Assembly (NCBI GenBank): GCA_022360015.1
Contig: JAKSDQ010000003.1
Coordinates: 124,001 to 188,000, forward strand
From: Cytophagales bacterium
GTDB taxonomy: Bacteria > Bacteroidota > Bacteroidia > Cytophagales > Cyclobacteriaceae
Reading direction: 5' to 3'
DNA: 64,000 bases
This document shows positions 24,797 to 34,307 of this stretch, piece by piece. The notes under the pieces are model-generated. The model was not told the origin of the DNA. It made no database searches and saw nothing but the letters and a program-made list of their open reading frames with translations. The position numbers were made by a program, and so were the translations under genes. How positions within the stretch are numbered: the first letter of the stretch is position 1; the number at the start of each line of letters is the position of its first letter.

Positions 24797-26188
24797 TTAC
24801 CCGTCATCTTTTACATATTGTAACAGCATATCAAATATTTGTGTGGGGACAAGAGAATAGGTATCACGGGAAGGGTTCGTATCCGGGATAATTTTTCCTG
24901 CCAGCAGGGGCCAGTCTTGTTTTGATTCGGGGATGCGGCCATGGGAGCCTTTTATCAGGTGATCGTCAAGGGGAATGACATCCATCAAGGTTCTGAAACC
25001 CAGTTTTTTCTTGATGAGTTTATATCCTACCTGTAAAAGGGGAAGCCCGATTTCGGGATTCAGAAACATTTCTGCAGGATCATAGCCAGGTTTACGGTGG
25101 ATGTCTACGGTACGGGCAAAATCCGGGGCCTTGCTGTCATCCAGCCAGTAATAATAGCTAAACCAGGAATTTTGGTCGGCCACTGCTATCAAATCTCCCG
25201 ATCTGGGATGGTCGAGGTGATATTGGCTTTTATCTTCCGTATCCAGTACCTTTTCCACACCATCTGTGGCGTTGAGAATGTTTTTTACCCTGTCAAGGTC
25301 AGTCTTGTCTTTCACATAAACATGGGCTATTTGATGATCAGCTACCACAAAGGCCTTGCTGGCACCCGCATCCAATAACTCCCTGCCACGTTCTAAGCGA
25401 ACTTCAAGCAATCCTTCCTTCCTCAAAATACGATTCAAGGCTATCGCGCGGTTTACATCAGTAATACCGTATTCTGATAGTAACATTACATCGACATTCC
25501 TATTCTCATAAAATTCTATCAAATCCTGCAACACCCCATCAATTTCATTCAAATCTTTGCCAATCTTTTCGAAATCAATCCCATGGCGCTGCAGATTGTA
25601 ATCCAGGTGGGGCAAATAGATCAGGGTCATGGTTGGTTCATATTTTACATCTACCTCTTTGGCGGCATCGGCGATCCACTGGCTCGACTTTATGGATGTT
25701 TTGGGGCCCCAAAAATTGAAGAGTGGAAATTGTCCTAATTGATGTTGCAAACTATCGCGCAGGTCAGCCGGGTAGGTATATATGTCGGGGATTTTCCGGC
25801 CATCGGCAAGGTAGTTGGGCCTGGGGGTCACTGAATAGTCTACCGTGGAGTACATGTTATACCACCAAAACATATTGGCACAGGTAAATTTGGGATCTTC
25901 ATTTTTCAGCACTTCCCAAATCTTCGGGGATTGTACAAGTTTATTGGACTGACGCCAGAATTTCACCTCGCATTCCTCTTCAAAATACCACCCATTACCA
26001 ACAATACCGTGTTGGGCCGGCCATTGGCCGGTAAGATAGGTCGATTGGGCAGAACAGGTGACGGCAGGAAGTACCGGCTCGATGGTTTTCAAACCTGATT
26101 TTGTGATCCAATCCTTAATGTAAGGCGTATGAGGTCCGATAAGTCTCGGCGTCAGGCCTACAACATTGATAAGCACAACTTTTTTCAT
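24797..26188 (-). CDS. eboF: EboF: nucleotide pyrophosphatase / alkaline-phosphatase family protein
   Basis: A 463-residue member of the type I phosphodiesterase/nucleotide pyrophosphatase superfamily. The nucleophile Thr lies in LPAVTCSAQSTYLTG (about residues 40-54), with metal ligands in LPHLDYNLQRHG and LSEYGI and a final His in KGSHG (near 423). No signal peptide is visible, so it is cytosolic as read. It closes the ebo cluster, 12 bases after eboE. In Nostoc the cluster is needed to export a scytonemin precursor to the periplasm; what this hydrolase does in it is not known. Confidence 0.85.
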   Translation of the reverse strand: MKKVVLINVVGLTPRLIGPHTPYIKDWITKSGLKTIEPVLPAVTCSAQSTYLTGQWPAQHGIVGNGWYFEEECEVKFWRQSNKLVQSPKIWEVLKNEDPKFTCANMFWWYNMYSTVDYSVTPRPNYLADGRKIPDIYTYPADLRDSLQHQLGQFPLFNFWGPKTSIKSSQWIADAAKEVDVKYEPTMTLIYLPHLDYNLQRHGIDFEKIGKDLNEIDGVLQDLIEFYENRNVDVMLLSEYGITDVNRAIALNRILRKEGLLEVRLERGRELLDAGASKAFVVADHQIAHVYVKDKTDLDRVKNILNATDGVEKVLDTEDKSQYHLDHPRSGDLIAVADQNSWFSYYYWLDDSKAPDFARTVDIHRKPGYDPAEMFLNPEIGLPLLQVGYKLIKKKLGFRTLMDVIPLDDHLIKGSHGRIPESKQDWPLLAGKIIPDTNPSRDTYSLVPTQIFDMLLQYVKDDG

Positions 26189-26200
26189 GGAAACTACTGA

Positions 26201-27412
26201 CTAAATATTGTTTAACACCCACGCCAACTCCCTGGAAATCGACGTATTTAAATCCACCTGCAATGCCTTGGGCAGGACTTCCCAGGTATAAGTCTCCACT
26301 TCCAGATGGTTGGAAAGGGGGCGCTTCTTGTTGATGGAAAATACTTTCAATATATCTTCCCTGGTGGACTCCAGTTCGTCATATTTATCTAAAAAAACAG
26401 GTACATGAAAATGTGATCGCCATTCCCGGAAATTAATCTCCCCGAATTGTTTAATAGCGTGGGACAGATCATGGTATTGAATCTTCCGGCCATTGTGGTC
26501 CTTTCCCACTACCTGATGCAGGTAGATGGGCTCATCGAACTGGCGGAAATCTTCAAGAATCCTGTCTGTCCTTCGATGGTCTTCTGAAAAACGGGCTTTC
26601 AACGCAGCACTTATCTGGATTTTCCCAATTTTTATTCCAGCCGACTCAAAAGCCTCAAAAACCGTGGTGGGTTCTTCAAAAACCACGGCAAAATGACATA
26701 CATCATAACAAATTTGCAGGTGATCTTTAATACGGCGTTCGGCTTCAGCCGGCTCAAACCCAAAGTGTTCCTTTAAAAAAACTATTCCCCTGGGAATTAA
26801 CCATTGCTGGTAAAAGTCAACTACTCCGGCCGTATTTTCAAGCAGGCCATCCGGCTCCGGTTCAATATCCAGGTGCATTTTTTTTCCGGTCGCCTGTGCT
26901 GTTTCAATCAGGTACTTTACAATGGTCAGGAGGTGATCGGTCCCTTTTTCGAACACCTCATCGAGTGCTTTATCATCGTGATTCCACCATAGTTTATAGG
27001 ATATAGGTGAGGTCGATATGCCACCTTCCATGCCTTCCGGAAGAATTTCTGCCAGTATTTTAAAAAGTCTGCGTGTATAATCAACCCTTTCCTGTTTGGT
27101 CCAGTCAGGGTGATGAACGTGGTCTTTGACCTTTTGCTTGTGAAAATGCCCGAATGGAAAACCATTCAGTGTGAATACATATAGTTGATTTTTTTTAAGC
27201 CAGGTTTTGAAATCATCGAGGTTTGTACCTTCTAAAAGTGCTTTACCAGCCTGATCCGATAAGCGCAGTCCAATACCAAAATCACGGTCAGGTGACACAC
27301 GGGCCTTTACCTCGGGAATGTATTTTTTCAAATAGTTAAAAACTTCCGCCCAGGATTCACCCCGGTGGATGTTGGTACAGTAGGTGAGGTGTTGTTTATT
27401 TGTCAGCAGCAT
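26201..27412 (-). CDS. eboE: EboE: TIM-barrel metabolite-traffic protein (xylose isomerase-like)
   Basis: The 403-residue protein is a xylose-isomerase/AP-endonuclease-2-like TIM barrel. Signposts are the N-terminal LTYCTNIHRGESW, typical of EboE, and the metal-site segments MHLDIEPEPDG, CYDVCHFAVVFE and HFHVP. The Glu and His residues in them could bind a divalent ion. The reaction is unknown. Its start overlaps the eboD stop by 17 bases, so the two are translationally coupled. Confidence 0.88.
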   Translation of the reverse strand: MLLTNKQHLTYCTNIHRGESWAEVFNYLKKYIPEVKARVSPDRDFGIGLRLSDQAGKALLEGTNLDDFKTWLKKNQLYVFTLNGFPFGHFHKQKVKDHVHHPDWTKQERVDYTRRLFKILAEILPEGMEGGISTSPISYKLWWNHDDKALDEVFEKGTDHLLTIVKYLIETAQATGKKMHLDIEPEPDGLLENTAGVVDFYQQWLIPRGIVFLKEHFGFEPAEAERRIKDHLQICYDVCHFAVVFEEPTTVFEAFESAGIKIGKIQISAALKARFSEDHRRTDRILEDFRQFDEPIYLHQVVGKDHNGRKIQYHDLSHAIKQFGEINFREWRSHFHVPVFLDKYDELESTREDILKVFSINKKRPLSNHLEVETYTWEVLPKALQVDLNTSISRELAWVLNNI

Positions 27413-28583
27413 TGGTCAGGTCTTCCTCAAATTTTTTCAGCTTCAACAAGGCTCGATTCATTTTTTCCGGATCAATATCATGGACTTCCACCCCTTTACC
27501 GATATCCTCCAATAACATAATGGTTAGTTGACCTCCCAGGTGTTCCCTGAATTCGGTCAATCCCTGAAAAAGTGGGTTGGCAGAAGGAGATGTGTTGTAA
27601 TCCGGCAACAGTTCCGGAACAAACAAATTAAATTTTAGTTCTTTAAACAATGTCAATATCTCATTTAACGCCGAAACCGAAAGCAGACCTGTCAGATGGG
27701 AATAAATACTGTCCAGGGCGATGCCAATGGCAACCGCCTCCCCATGTCTGAGGCGGTAATCGGTTAACTGCTCAAGTTTGTGTGCCGACCAATGACCAAA
27801 ATCCAGAGGCCGGGATGAACCTTTTTCAAACGGGTCACCGGAGGCAATATGGTCCAGATGCAACATGGCACAATGATAAATCAGCGATGCCATGGACTTT
27901 CCATCTCTGCGAAGCAATGCAGTTGCATTTTTCCTGATTTGATAAAAAAAGTCTTTGTCTTTTATCAATGCCACTTTAATGGCCTCTGTGATACCACTTC
28001 GCCAATCCCTGTCTTCAAGGGTGGAGAGAAAAGAGGCATCATTGATAACAGCAAAAGGAGGAGAGAAAGAACCCACAAAATTCTTTTTACCAAACTGGTT
28101 GATCCCATTTTTGACACCCACTCCCGCATCGTTTTGGGCCAGCACGGTGGTAGGCATACGGATATGTCTCACGCCCCTGTGCGCTATGGCGGCGGCAAAG
28201 CCGGCCATGTCCAGGAATGAGCCACCACCTATACCAATTAAATAAGCGTGTCTGTCCAGTCCAAATTCATTAATAGCCTTCAGGAGCTTCTCCACATGCA
28301 ATCCGCCATTTTTAACCTTTTCGCCTCCCGGCATGACCAGGGGAGGACAAACCATTTCAACGTTCAGGGTATGGCTGTCGATGTATTCAGTAATATTGGA
28401 AATCAATTCAGGGTGCGTGGCTTTCACCCCTTCATCGATGGCTATCAATACTTTTACACCTTCTGATTTATCTTTTGCATCGATCAAATCAGCCAAAAGG
28501 CCATTACCTTCTTTAAACAAGCTTTCAGTAAAATATACATCATATGAAAAAGGGACCTGAAATTTTTGGCTAATTTTCCTCAT
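27396..28583 (-). CDS. eboD: EboD: 3-dehydroquinate-synthase-like sugar phosphate cyclase
   Basis: A 395-residue relative of 3-dehydroquinate synthase. The NAD site reads MPGGEKVKN, then GIGGGSFLDMAGFAAAIAHRG and MPTTVLAQNDAGVGVKNGIN, and the metal ligands lie around GHWSAHKLE and RHGEAVAIGI. The longer N-terminus (about 60 residues before the NAD domain) and the cluster context separate it from AroB. It more likely acts on a related sugar phosphate, as in sedoheptulose-7-phosphate cyclases, but the substrate is not known. It sits 23 bases after eboC and overlaps eboE. Confidence 0.88.
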   Translation of the reverse strand: MRKISQKFQVPFSYDVYFTESLFKEGNGLLADLIDAKDKSEGVKVLIAIDEGVKATHPELISNITEYIDSHTLNVEMVCPPLVMPGGEKVKNGGLHVEKLLKAINEFGLDRHAYLIGIGGGSFLDMAGFAAAIAHRGVRHIRMPTTVLAQNDAGVGVKNGINQFGKKNFVGSFSPPFAVINDASFLSTLEDRDWRSGITEAIKVALIKDKDFFYQIRKNATALLRRDGKSMASLIYHCAMLHLDHIASGDPFEKGSSRPLDFGHWSAHKLEQLTDYRLRHGEAVAIGIALDSIYSHLTGLLSVSALNEILTLFKELKFNLFVPELLPDYNTSPSANPLFQGLTEFREHLGGQLTIMLLEDIGKGVEVHDIDPEKMNRALLKLKKFEEDLTNAADK

Positions 28584-28606
28584 ATAACCTCCTCAATCGC
28601 ATAAAA

Positions 28607-29542
28607 TTATGTTACGGCAAATATTTTTGCCAACGCCAATGAAACCGGCAGCAAAAGTAAAATAATTAATGCAGGCAACCAACCCCCATATGTTGCTGCC
28701 AGCGAAGCATTCAGGGCAATCAAGGCCAACACCCCGGCTTTTACGGCCCTGCCGATAAGCCTGGCCTCATTTTTATTTAAGGCACTAAGTAAGGGGGGAA
28801 TAATTAAATATGCAAACAGGGCGAGAAAAGTTAAACTAAAATAGTTTCCTGCCTGTTTGAAAAACCCTAATGCCAAAATGATTAAAATAACTAAAATGTA
28901 AAGCATGAGTCCGATATACAAGTTGCTTTTTTTTCCACCATGCACTTCACCCTGGCTTATCAAAGTAATGGCTCCTATGTAAAGCAGTGGGATAAGTACA
29001 AGAAACCAATTGGCCCCGATTGCTTCCGGAAAGGCGCTGACACCTAGTAAGAGGTTGCCTCCGCGGCAGAGGCCCATCGCAACCGGACCTAAAAATGTCC
29101 GGTGTTTGGCATATTTGTCGTAAAACAAAGCCATAAAAGTGATGCCAAGGGCCAAAAAAAAGCTGATTTGATTGACCTGCAAGGCACTTATATGGGCGAT
29201 TACCAATAATGAAAAACCCAGGAATGCGGCTTCTCCTTTGGTGGTCCTTCCACTGGGAATAGGTCTTTCAGGCCTCTCCTTTTTGTCGAGTTCTGCATCG
29301 AAATAATCATTAAAAACTACCCCCCCACCGTACAGGCCAAATGTTGCTGCCAGCAACCAAAATAATGAAGGATTGGCAAAGTCACTGATCTTCCATACAC
29401 CGGAAGCTCCAGCCAATGATACCAGGCCAATAACAAAGCCAGTCATAATATCGGCAAAAGCAGTGACAATGTTGGCCGGACGCATTAATTGCAGGCAGGC
29501 AAGTAATTTTGAGTTTTTCAAAAGTCCGGCTTTAGTTGACAA
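28607..29542 (-). CDS. eboC: EboC: UbiA-like prenyltransferase
   Basis: A 311-residue membrane protein with about nine helices. It carries the UbiA first Asp-rich motif as NDYFDAELD, followed by ERPIPSGR, and a second region near FYDKYAKH. UbiA enzymes attach an isoprenoid to an aromatic or sugar acceptor in the membrane. The start is a TTG at 29542: the first in-frame ATG lies inside the conserved LxRPxN motif, so the protein must begin upstream of it. It is the third gene of the cluster. Confidence 0.87.
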   Translation of the reverse strand: MSTKAGLLKNSKLLACLQLMRPANIVTAFADIMTGFVIGLVSLAGASGVWKISDFANPSLFWLLAATFGLYGGGVVFNDYFDAELDKKERPERPIPSGRTTKGEAAFLGFSLLVIAHISALQVNQISFFLALGITFMALFYDKYAKHRTFLGPVAMGLCRGGNLLLGVSAFPEAIGANWFLVLIPLLYIGAITLISQGEVHGGKKSNLYIGLMLYILVILIILALGFFKQAGNYFSLTFLALFAYLIIPPLLSALNKNEARLIGRAVKAGVLALIALNASLAATYGGWLPALIILLLLPVSLALAKIFAVT

Positions 29543-29574
29543 GTTTAAAAAATACTAAATGCATCCGGACAGTA

Positions 29575-30480
29575 TTATTTGATAATGTTGCCATTTGCAC
29601 CTTCTACCAGGGGGGTCTGCCCTCCTCTTAGAATAGAGTTTCCTTCAAATTGCATCTTTTGATCTACCCCATTACCCATTTCCCAATCCACAGCATTGAA
29701 CTGTCCGCTTTTTCCAAAAGCTTCCAGGGCATTCAGGTAACAAACTTCATGAATTGCCTGATCAGAAATACCCTGCTCTTTCATTAATGCTGCAGTTTTA
29801 GGTACCGCCAGGGGGTCGCTTATTCCCCAATCGGCAGAACTATTGATAAAGATTCTTTCACTGCCATATTGCTTTACAATTTCCACCATCCTTTCATTTC
29901 CCATTTTGGCGTGGGGATAAATAGTAAAGGCTGCCCAGAAACCCCTGTCAAGTACTTCTTTTACAGTTTCTTCATTATTGTGATCGATAATTACCCAATC
30001 AGGCCGGGCACCCTGCTCAATGAGCACATCCATACTACGCGAAGTACCTGCTTTTTTATCGCGGTGCGGGGTATGTACCTGAATAGGAAGATTTAATTCC
30101 AGCGCCAAATCAATCTGTTGCCGGAAAAACTTATCCTCAGCATCAGTCTGGTCATCATATCCTATTTCCCCGATTCCCACCACGCCTCCCTTGCTGGCAA
30201 ATAGTGGTAGTAAATCCATTACTTCCTCAGCCAATGCCTCATTGTTGGCTTCTTTTGAATTCAATCCGATAGTACAATAATGTTTAATGCCGAATTGACT
30301 GGCCCTGAACCTTTCCCATCCTACCAGGCTGCTGAAATAGTCTTTGAACGATCCCACTTCCGTTCTAGGTTGTCCAAGCCAGAAGGCGGGTTCAATAATA
30401 GCGACAATGCCGGCTTCACGCATGGCCGTGTAATCATCTGTGGTCCGGGAGGTCATGTGTATGTGAGGATCTATAAACAT
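29575..30480 (-). CDS. eboB: EboB: TatD-like metal-dependent hydrolase
   Basis: A 301-residue TIM-barrel hydrolase of the TatD/amidohydrolase group. Metal ligands are the HIH at residues 6-8 (DPHIHM), Glu in GIGEIGYDD, His in QVHTPHRD, His in IIDHNNEET and Asp in NSSADWG. All are present, so it should be active; the substrate is unknown. It lies 18 bases after eboA and 32 bases before eboC. Confidence 0.88.
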   Translation of the reverse strand: MFIDPHIHMTSRTTDDYTAMREAGIVAIIEPAFWLGQPRTEVGSFKDYFSSLVGWERFRASQFGIKHYCTIGLNSKEANNEALAEEVMDLLPLFASKGGVVGIGEIGYDDQTDAEDKFFRQQIDLALELNLPIQVHTPHRDKKAGTSRSMDVLIEQGARPDWVIIDHNNEETVKEVLDRGFWAAFTIYPHAKMGNERMVEIVKQYGSERIFINSSADWGISDPLAVPKTAALMKEQGISDQAIHEVCYLNALEAFGKSGQFNAVDWEMGNGVDQKMQFEGNSILRGGQTPLVEGANGNIIK

Positions 30481-30498
30481 ATTCGATAGTTTTTATGA

Positions 30499-31434
30499 TT
30501 ATTCGTACAAAGTTTTCTTTTCATATTGACGCCTCTCCCATTCTATACCTATCTTGTTCCAATTAATCGCATGATTTTCAAGATGGTCTTTCAAATCAGG
30601 ATGATTTAACAGTAAAGTTTTCGCCCTTTCGGAACCACTGTTGTGACAGGCAAGCGCGGCAGCCTGTTGTTGCAGTGCATCAGGATCTTCGAGCATACGG
30701 TGCAAATCAGCTAATACGGCATCATTGACAAACGGGCCAATAGCACGCCACATCTCCGGCATGGTGATACGTCCAGCGGCCCATCGTTCATGGGCATAAT
30801 CTGAAATCATCCCCGCGAGTTTTTCGTTGTGACGGTCTTCAATGCCTGAGATACGGTAGACGGGCCTTTCCATAAAAAAAGCCTTGAGTACCATCTGATT
30901 CCAGGCCACATCGTTAAAATAGTCCCTGGGATAGGGGTTATTTAAGGCCATGGCATCAAATACGGCGGTCATATTTGTCCGTATTCCTTCTGAGGCCCGG
31001 TCATTCAACGCTTCACCCAGAGGAGAAAGCGGCAGGCCTGCATACAGTGCCACTAATTCGTCAACACCTGCGGTTTCGAAAAGATTCTTTAATGTATTCT
31101 TGTAAAATTCAAGGTCATCGAATGGTATATATAACAAAATCAGGTTACGGCCAACCTGGTCTACTGTCCAATGGCTTAAATCGAGGCCGTCCCTTAGTTT
31201 TTCCATCTTTTGCTTTTCAATGGTATTCAGGGCCAATGGTTGCTTTCCGGTAAACCTGGGAATAAGATTAAAGGAGAGATAAAAATCCCGTTCACTATAT
31301 TCCCTGACCAACTGCTCAATTTTCGCGTCAAGCCATTGCCTTCCCTTTGCATCTATCCTTGCAGCGAGGAGATCATAAAGATATTGCCTGGCAAGTTTTA
31401 CATTTGATAAAGAAATAATATTGGACTTTAACAT
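30499..31434 (-). CDS. eboA: EboA family protein
   Basis: A 311-residue soluble, helical protein with the family pattern WLDAKI, SFNLIPRFTGK and SHWTVDQVGRNLILL. In cyanobacterial ebo clusters EboA is the first gene, as here. It has no known fold-based activity and may be a scaffold of HEAT-like helices. The call rests on its own pattern and on five recognisable ebo partners downstream. The gene is the likely first cistron, and the 427-base gap upstream should carry the promoter. Confidence 0.82.
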   Translation of the reverse strand: MLKSNIISLSNVKLARQYLYDLLAARIDAKGRQWLDAKIEQLVREYSERDFYLSFNLIPRFTGKQPLALNTIEKQKMEKLRDGLDLSHWTVDQVGRNLILLYIPFDDLEFYKNTLKNLFETAGVDELVALYAGLPLSPLGEALNDRASEGIRTNMTAVFDAMALNNPYPRDYFNDVAWNQMVLKAFFMERPVYRISGIEDRHNEKLAGMISDYAHERWAAGRITMPEMWRAIGPFVNDAVLADLHRMLEDPDALQQQAAALACHNSGSERAKTLLLNHPDLKDHLENHAINWNKIGIEWERRQYEKKTLYE

Positions 31435-31861
31435 AATCTTAAAGTTACAAAAAGATTTACGATGGCAGAGAGGATTTGGGCTATTGTCTTACCTAAAAAG
31501 CAGAAATTTTACAAAAAGTCAATCAAATTTTTGCGCGTAGCCACTCAAAACCAAAAAATCTTCTCCATGGCGTACCTCCGGCATTGTTTTTAGAGCCGCC
31601 GTTTTATCCACTGATCGGTAATAAAAATGTTCCGCAATAAAACAGTCTCAAAGCCTCGGTTCCGGGCTCAAAATAGTGGTTTTTAAGGGTAAACAATAGA
31701 AGAACCGTAAGGAACAATCAGGATGTACCATACGATTTATGGCTTCAAAACGCATTGATTATCCTTTTTAGAACCAAAACTGTAGTTAAAAATAGTAAAT
31801 ACTATGGATAATTGAAACTGTTCGAAAGTTCTAGAAAAATTACAGGATGATTAAACGCCGG
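31435..31861. other. Region upstream of the ebo cluster
   Basis: This AT-rich stretch of about 430 bases lies between the glycosylasparaginase stop and the eboA start. It should hold the ebo promoter, but no exact TTG/TAnnTTTG pair was found on the minus strand. No protein-like frame or clear hairpin is seen. Confidence 0.45.
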
Positions 31862-32851
31862 CTATAATAGGCTCGCTGCTTCGAAGTATTTCTTTTCCAG
31901 GGAGTTATGAAGGGCGTAGCCAAATCCTTTATGCAGGCTGAAACCTCCGTATTCCCCTTTTTTATTCAGGGCCACAAAACCTATTTGAAAATCCCTGTAA
32001 TCCGGATTTTTATTTTTTATCCGCTCAACAGCCATGCGGCAGGCATCTGCGGGAGCATTGCCCTGACGCATCAATTCCACCACCAGATAGCTACCGACTA
32101 CCTTGATTACTTTTTCACCCAACCCGGTTGCCGCAGCCCCTCCTACTTCATTATCTACGTACAATCCCGCGCCGATAATGGGGGAATCCCCTACCCTTCC
32201 CCGCATTTTGTAAGCAGCTCCACTGGTGGTGCATGCCCCAGCGATATCACCGGCATCGTCAAGCGCCAACATGCCAATGGTATCATGATTTTCAATATTT
32301 ATAACCGGCTTATAATCAGCAGTTTTTAGCCATTCCTGCCACGCTTTCTCTGACGCTTCGGTTAACAGGTTTTCCTTAGTGAAACCACTTTCCAGGGCAA
32401 ACTTCAGGGCACCTTCACCAGCCAGCATAACGTGAGGAGTATCCTCCATGACCTTTCTTGCTACAGAGATCGGATGTTTGATATGTTCCAGAAAAACCAC
32501 CGACCCGCAATCCCCTTCCGGATTCATGATGCAGGCGTCAAGTGTCACCTTACCATCGCGATCCGGTCTTCCCCCGTAACCGACACTGCGGTCTTCGGGG
32601 TCTCCTTCCGGTATCTTAACACCAGCCTCAACGGCATCCAGCGCAGCACCGTTGTTTTCCAGTACAGACCACGCAGCATCATTGGCTTTGATGTTATTCC
32701 ATGTAGCTATCACCACAGGCTTACTAACCTCAGGTGTTGAAAGCGCTTGTTCTTTTGAACCCGGATTGGCACAGGCTTCCAGAATCAGTGAAGAACCCAA
32801 TATCGTTGTACTCATAGCCGATTTTTTGATAAAGTCGCGTCGATCAGGCAT
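31862..32851 (-). CDS. N4-(beta-N-acetylglucosaminyl)-L-asparaginase
   Basis: A 329-residue N-terminal-nucleophile hydrolase. Self-cleavage is expected before Thr191 in NHDTIGML, which becomes the nucleophile; GRVGDSPIIGAG and TGLGE (about 218-250) bind the substrate. The enzyme splits GlcNAc-asparagine into aspartate and amino-GlcNAc. The N-terminus (DRRDFIKKS, then a hydrophobic stretch and LEAC) reads as a Tat signal combined with a lipobox, so it acts in the periplasm. It follows the ROK kinase by 34 bases on the same strand, which supports a role in glycan amino-sugar salvage. Confidence 0.9.
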   Translation of the reverse strand: MPDRRDFIKKSAMSTTILGSSLILEACANPGSKEQALSTPEVSKPVVIATWNNIKANDAAWSVLENNGAALDAVEAGVKIPEGDPEDRSVGYGGRPDRDGKVTLDACIMNPEGDCGSVVFLEHIKHPISVARKVMEDTPHVMLAGEGALKFALESGFTKENLLTEASEKAWQEWLKTADYKPVINIENHDTIGMLALDDAGDIAGACTTSGAAYKMRGRVGDSPIIGAGLYVDNEVGGAAATGLGEKVIKVVGSYLVVELMRQGNAPADACRMAVERIKNKNPDYRDFQIGFVALNKKGEYGGFSLHKGFGYALHNSLEKKYFEAASLL

Positions 32852-32885
32852 TTCAAAGGTATTTTAGGTGGTGTATATTATTTCA

Positions 32886-33854
32886 TTAATTGTTTCCACT
32901 TTCCAGTTTGTTCCAGATCAAAGCCGCAGCACCCAATACGGCGGCGTTTTTGTCCTGAAGGGCCGAAGGCAGCAATTTTACTTTATTTTTGAAGACCGGC
33001 ATCATGTGTGCTTCCATGTGCCTGTAGGTCGGTTCGAATATAAAATCGGCAGCCCTGGCCAGTCCTCCCAGCAGAAAAATCGCTGCGGGGCTGGTCAATG
33101 CTACAGCATCGGCCAGTTCCATACCGAGTATTCTACCGGTATATTCAAATGCTTCCAGGGCCACCTTGTCCCCGTCTCTTGCTGCATCTGTGATCATCTC
33201 AGCAGTAAGGTCATTAAAACTTACCCCGGATAAACTACTGTTTCCGTTGTAGTCCGCCAGGAGTTTATAGATAGTGCGTTTTATGCCTGTAGCAGAAACA
33301 TACGTTTCCAGGCAACCCCTCCGGCCACATCCGCAATATCTCCCATCGGGCTTAACGGTAACATGACCAAGTTCCCCGGCAAACCCGTCATGGCCGTAAA
33401 TCAGCTTGCCGTTGGTCACAAATCCACTTCCCAAACCCGTACCCAAAGTAACCACGAAAAAATCCTTCATGGACTTCGCCCCTCCAAAAACCATTTCACC
33501 GATGGCCGCAGCGCTGGCATCGTTGGTGATCGCCATGGGTAAGGCATAGTACTGTTTTAACAGTTCAATAAAGTTGACTACACCCTTCCAGTTAAGATTA
33601 GGTGCATATTCTATGGTGCCCTTGTAATAGTTGCCATTAGGTGCCCCAATGCCTATACCAATGAATCTTACCTCTTCCTTCAGAGTCTTCATCGCCTTTT
33701 GCACATTGTCGGTCAGCGCGTGTAAATATGATTCGATGGTCTGGTGCACTGAAGTAGAAATGGAATAATCACACAAAAGGTCACCTTCCCTGTCCACAAA
33801 CCCAAACTTTGTGTTGGTGCCTCCTATGTCTATGCCTAGCGCTACGTCTCTCAT
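32886..33854 (-). CDS. ROK family sugar kinase
   Basis: A 322-residue ROK protein with no helix-turn-helix domain, so a kinase rather than a repressor. The ATP loop is GIDIGGTNTKFG (residues 7-18), with catalytic Asp in ITNDASAAA. The zinc motif CGCGRRGCLETYVS is preceded by GELGHVTV. It probably phosphorylates glucose or N-acetylglucosamine. Its operon partner, glycosylasparaginase, and the nearby NagB favour an amino sugar. Confidence 0.9.
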   Translation of the reverse strand: MRDVALGIDIGGTNTKFGFVDREGDLLCDYSISTSVHQTIESYLHALTDNVQKAMKTLKEEVRFIGIGIGAPNGNYYKGTIEYAPNLNWKGVVNFIELLKQYYALPMAITNDASAAAIGEMVFGGAKSMKDFFVVTLGTGLGSGFVTNGKLIYGHDGFAGELGHVTVKPDGRYCGCGRRGCLETYVSATGIKRTIYKLLADYNGNSSLSGVSFNDLTAEMITDAARDGDKVALEAFEYTGRILGMELADAVALTSPAAIFLLGGLARAADFIFEPTYRHMEAHMMPVFKNKVKLLPSALQDKNAAVLGAAALIWNKLESGNN

Positions 33855-34307
33855 AAAATGTTTTGATTTAAATAATTTATCGCCACTAACTTATATAAAT
33901 TGCTTCTCATAAACAGCAATTTGCCGGAAATTCCGGCTGCTTTTCGGAGGGGTTTATGAGGTTATTTACTTTTCGGTGGTGAAAATGATTAATATTGGTG
34001 AGTTTTCAAACTGTTGAGGGGATGAAATGTCCGGGAGGTGGGTCGATGGAATGTAGGGTAAGGAGATGGCAGGTGGGTAAGAGGGAGAGTTGTCGGGTCC
34101 TTGAGATGGCAGGTGGATGAGTCTATGGAATGATGGAACATTGGGTGGGTAAGGGGATGGAATGGTAAGTTGATGAAAACCAGGTCTTAATATCAATAAA
34201 TGAAGTATTGAATGGAGCCAGGATGATTCAAATTTAAAACGTTGTAAATCCGACGTATCAACAACATATTTTACCGATGTCAAAGATACACAATTTTGCC
34301 AAACAGC
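33855..34307. other. Intergenic region with degenerate repeats
   Basis: About 450 bases without a convincing gene. A hairpin-like GCCGGAAATTCCGGC lies at 33932-33946. Degenerate G-rich tandem repeats fill 34030-34170. The 105-codon minus-strand frame here is a by-product of the repeats. Confidence 0.5.
34030..34170. repeat. Degenerate tandem repeats of about 40 bases
   Basis: GAGATGGCAGGTGG occurs exactly twice (34063-34076 and 34103-34116). It is flanked by variants of AGGTGGGTAAG and GTCTATGGAATG that recur every 35-45 bases. Three to four worn units can be followed. No coding or RNA role is evident. Confidence 0.65.

Noticed and set aside
33966-34283. 105-codon minus-strand frame rich in Pro and Ser
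   Set aside because: It lies across degenerate G-rich tandem repeats and shows no protein-like pattern or start context.
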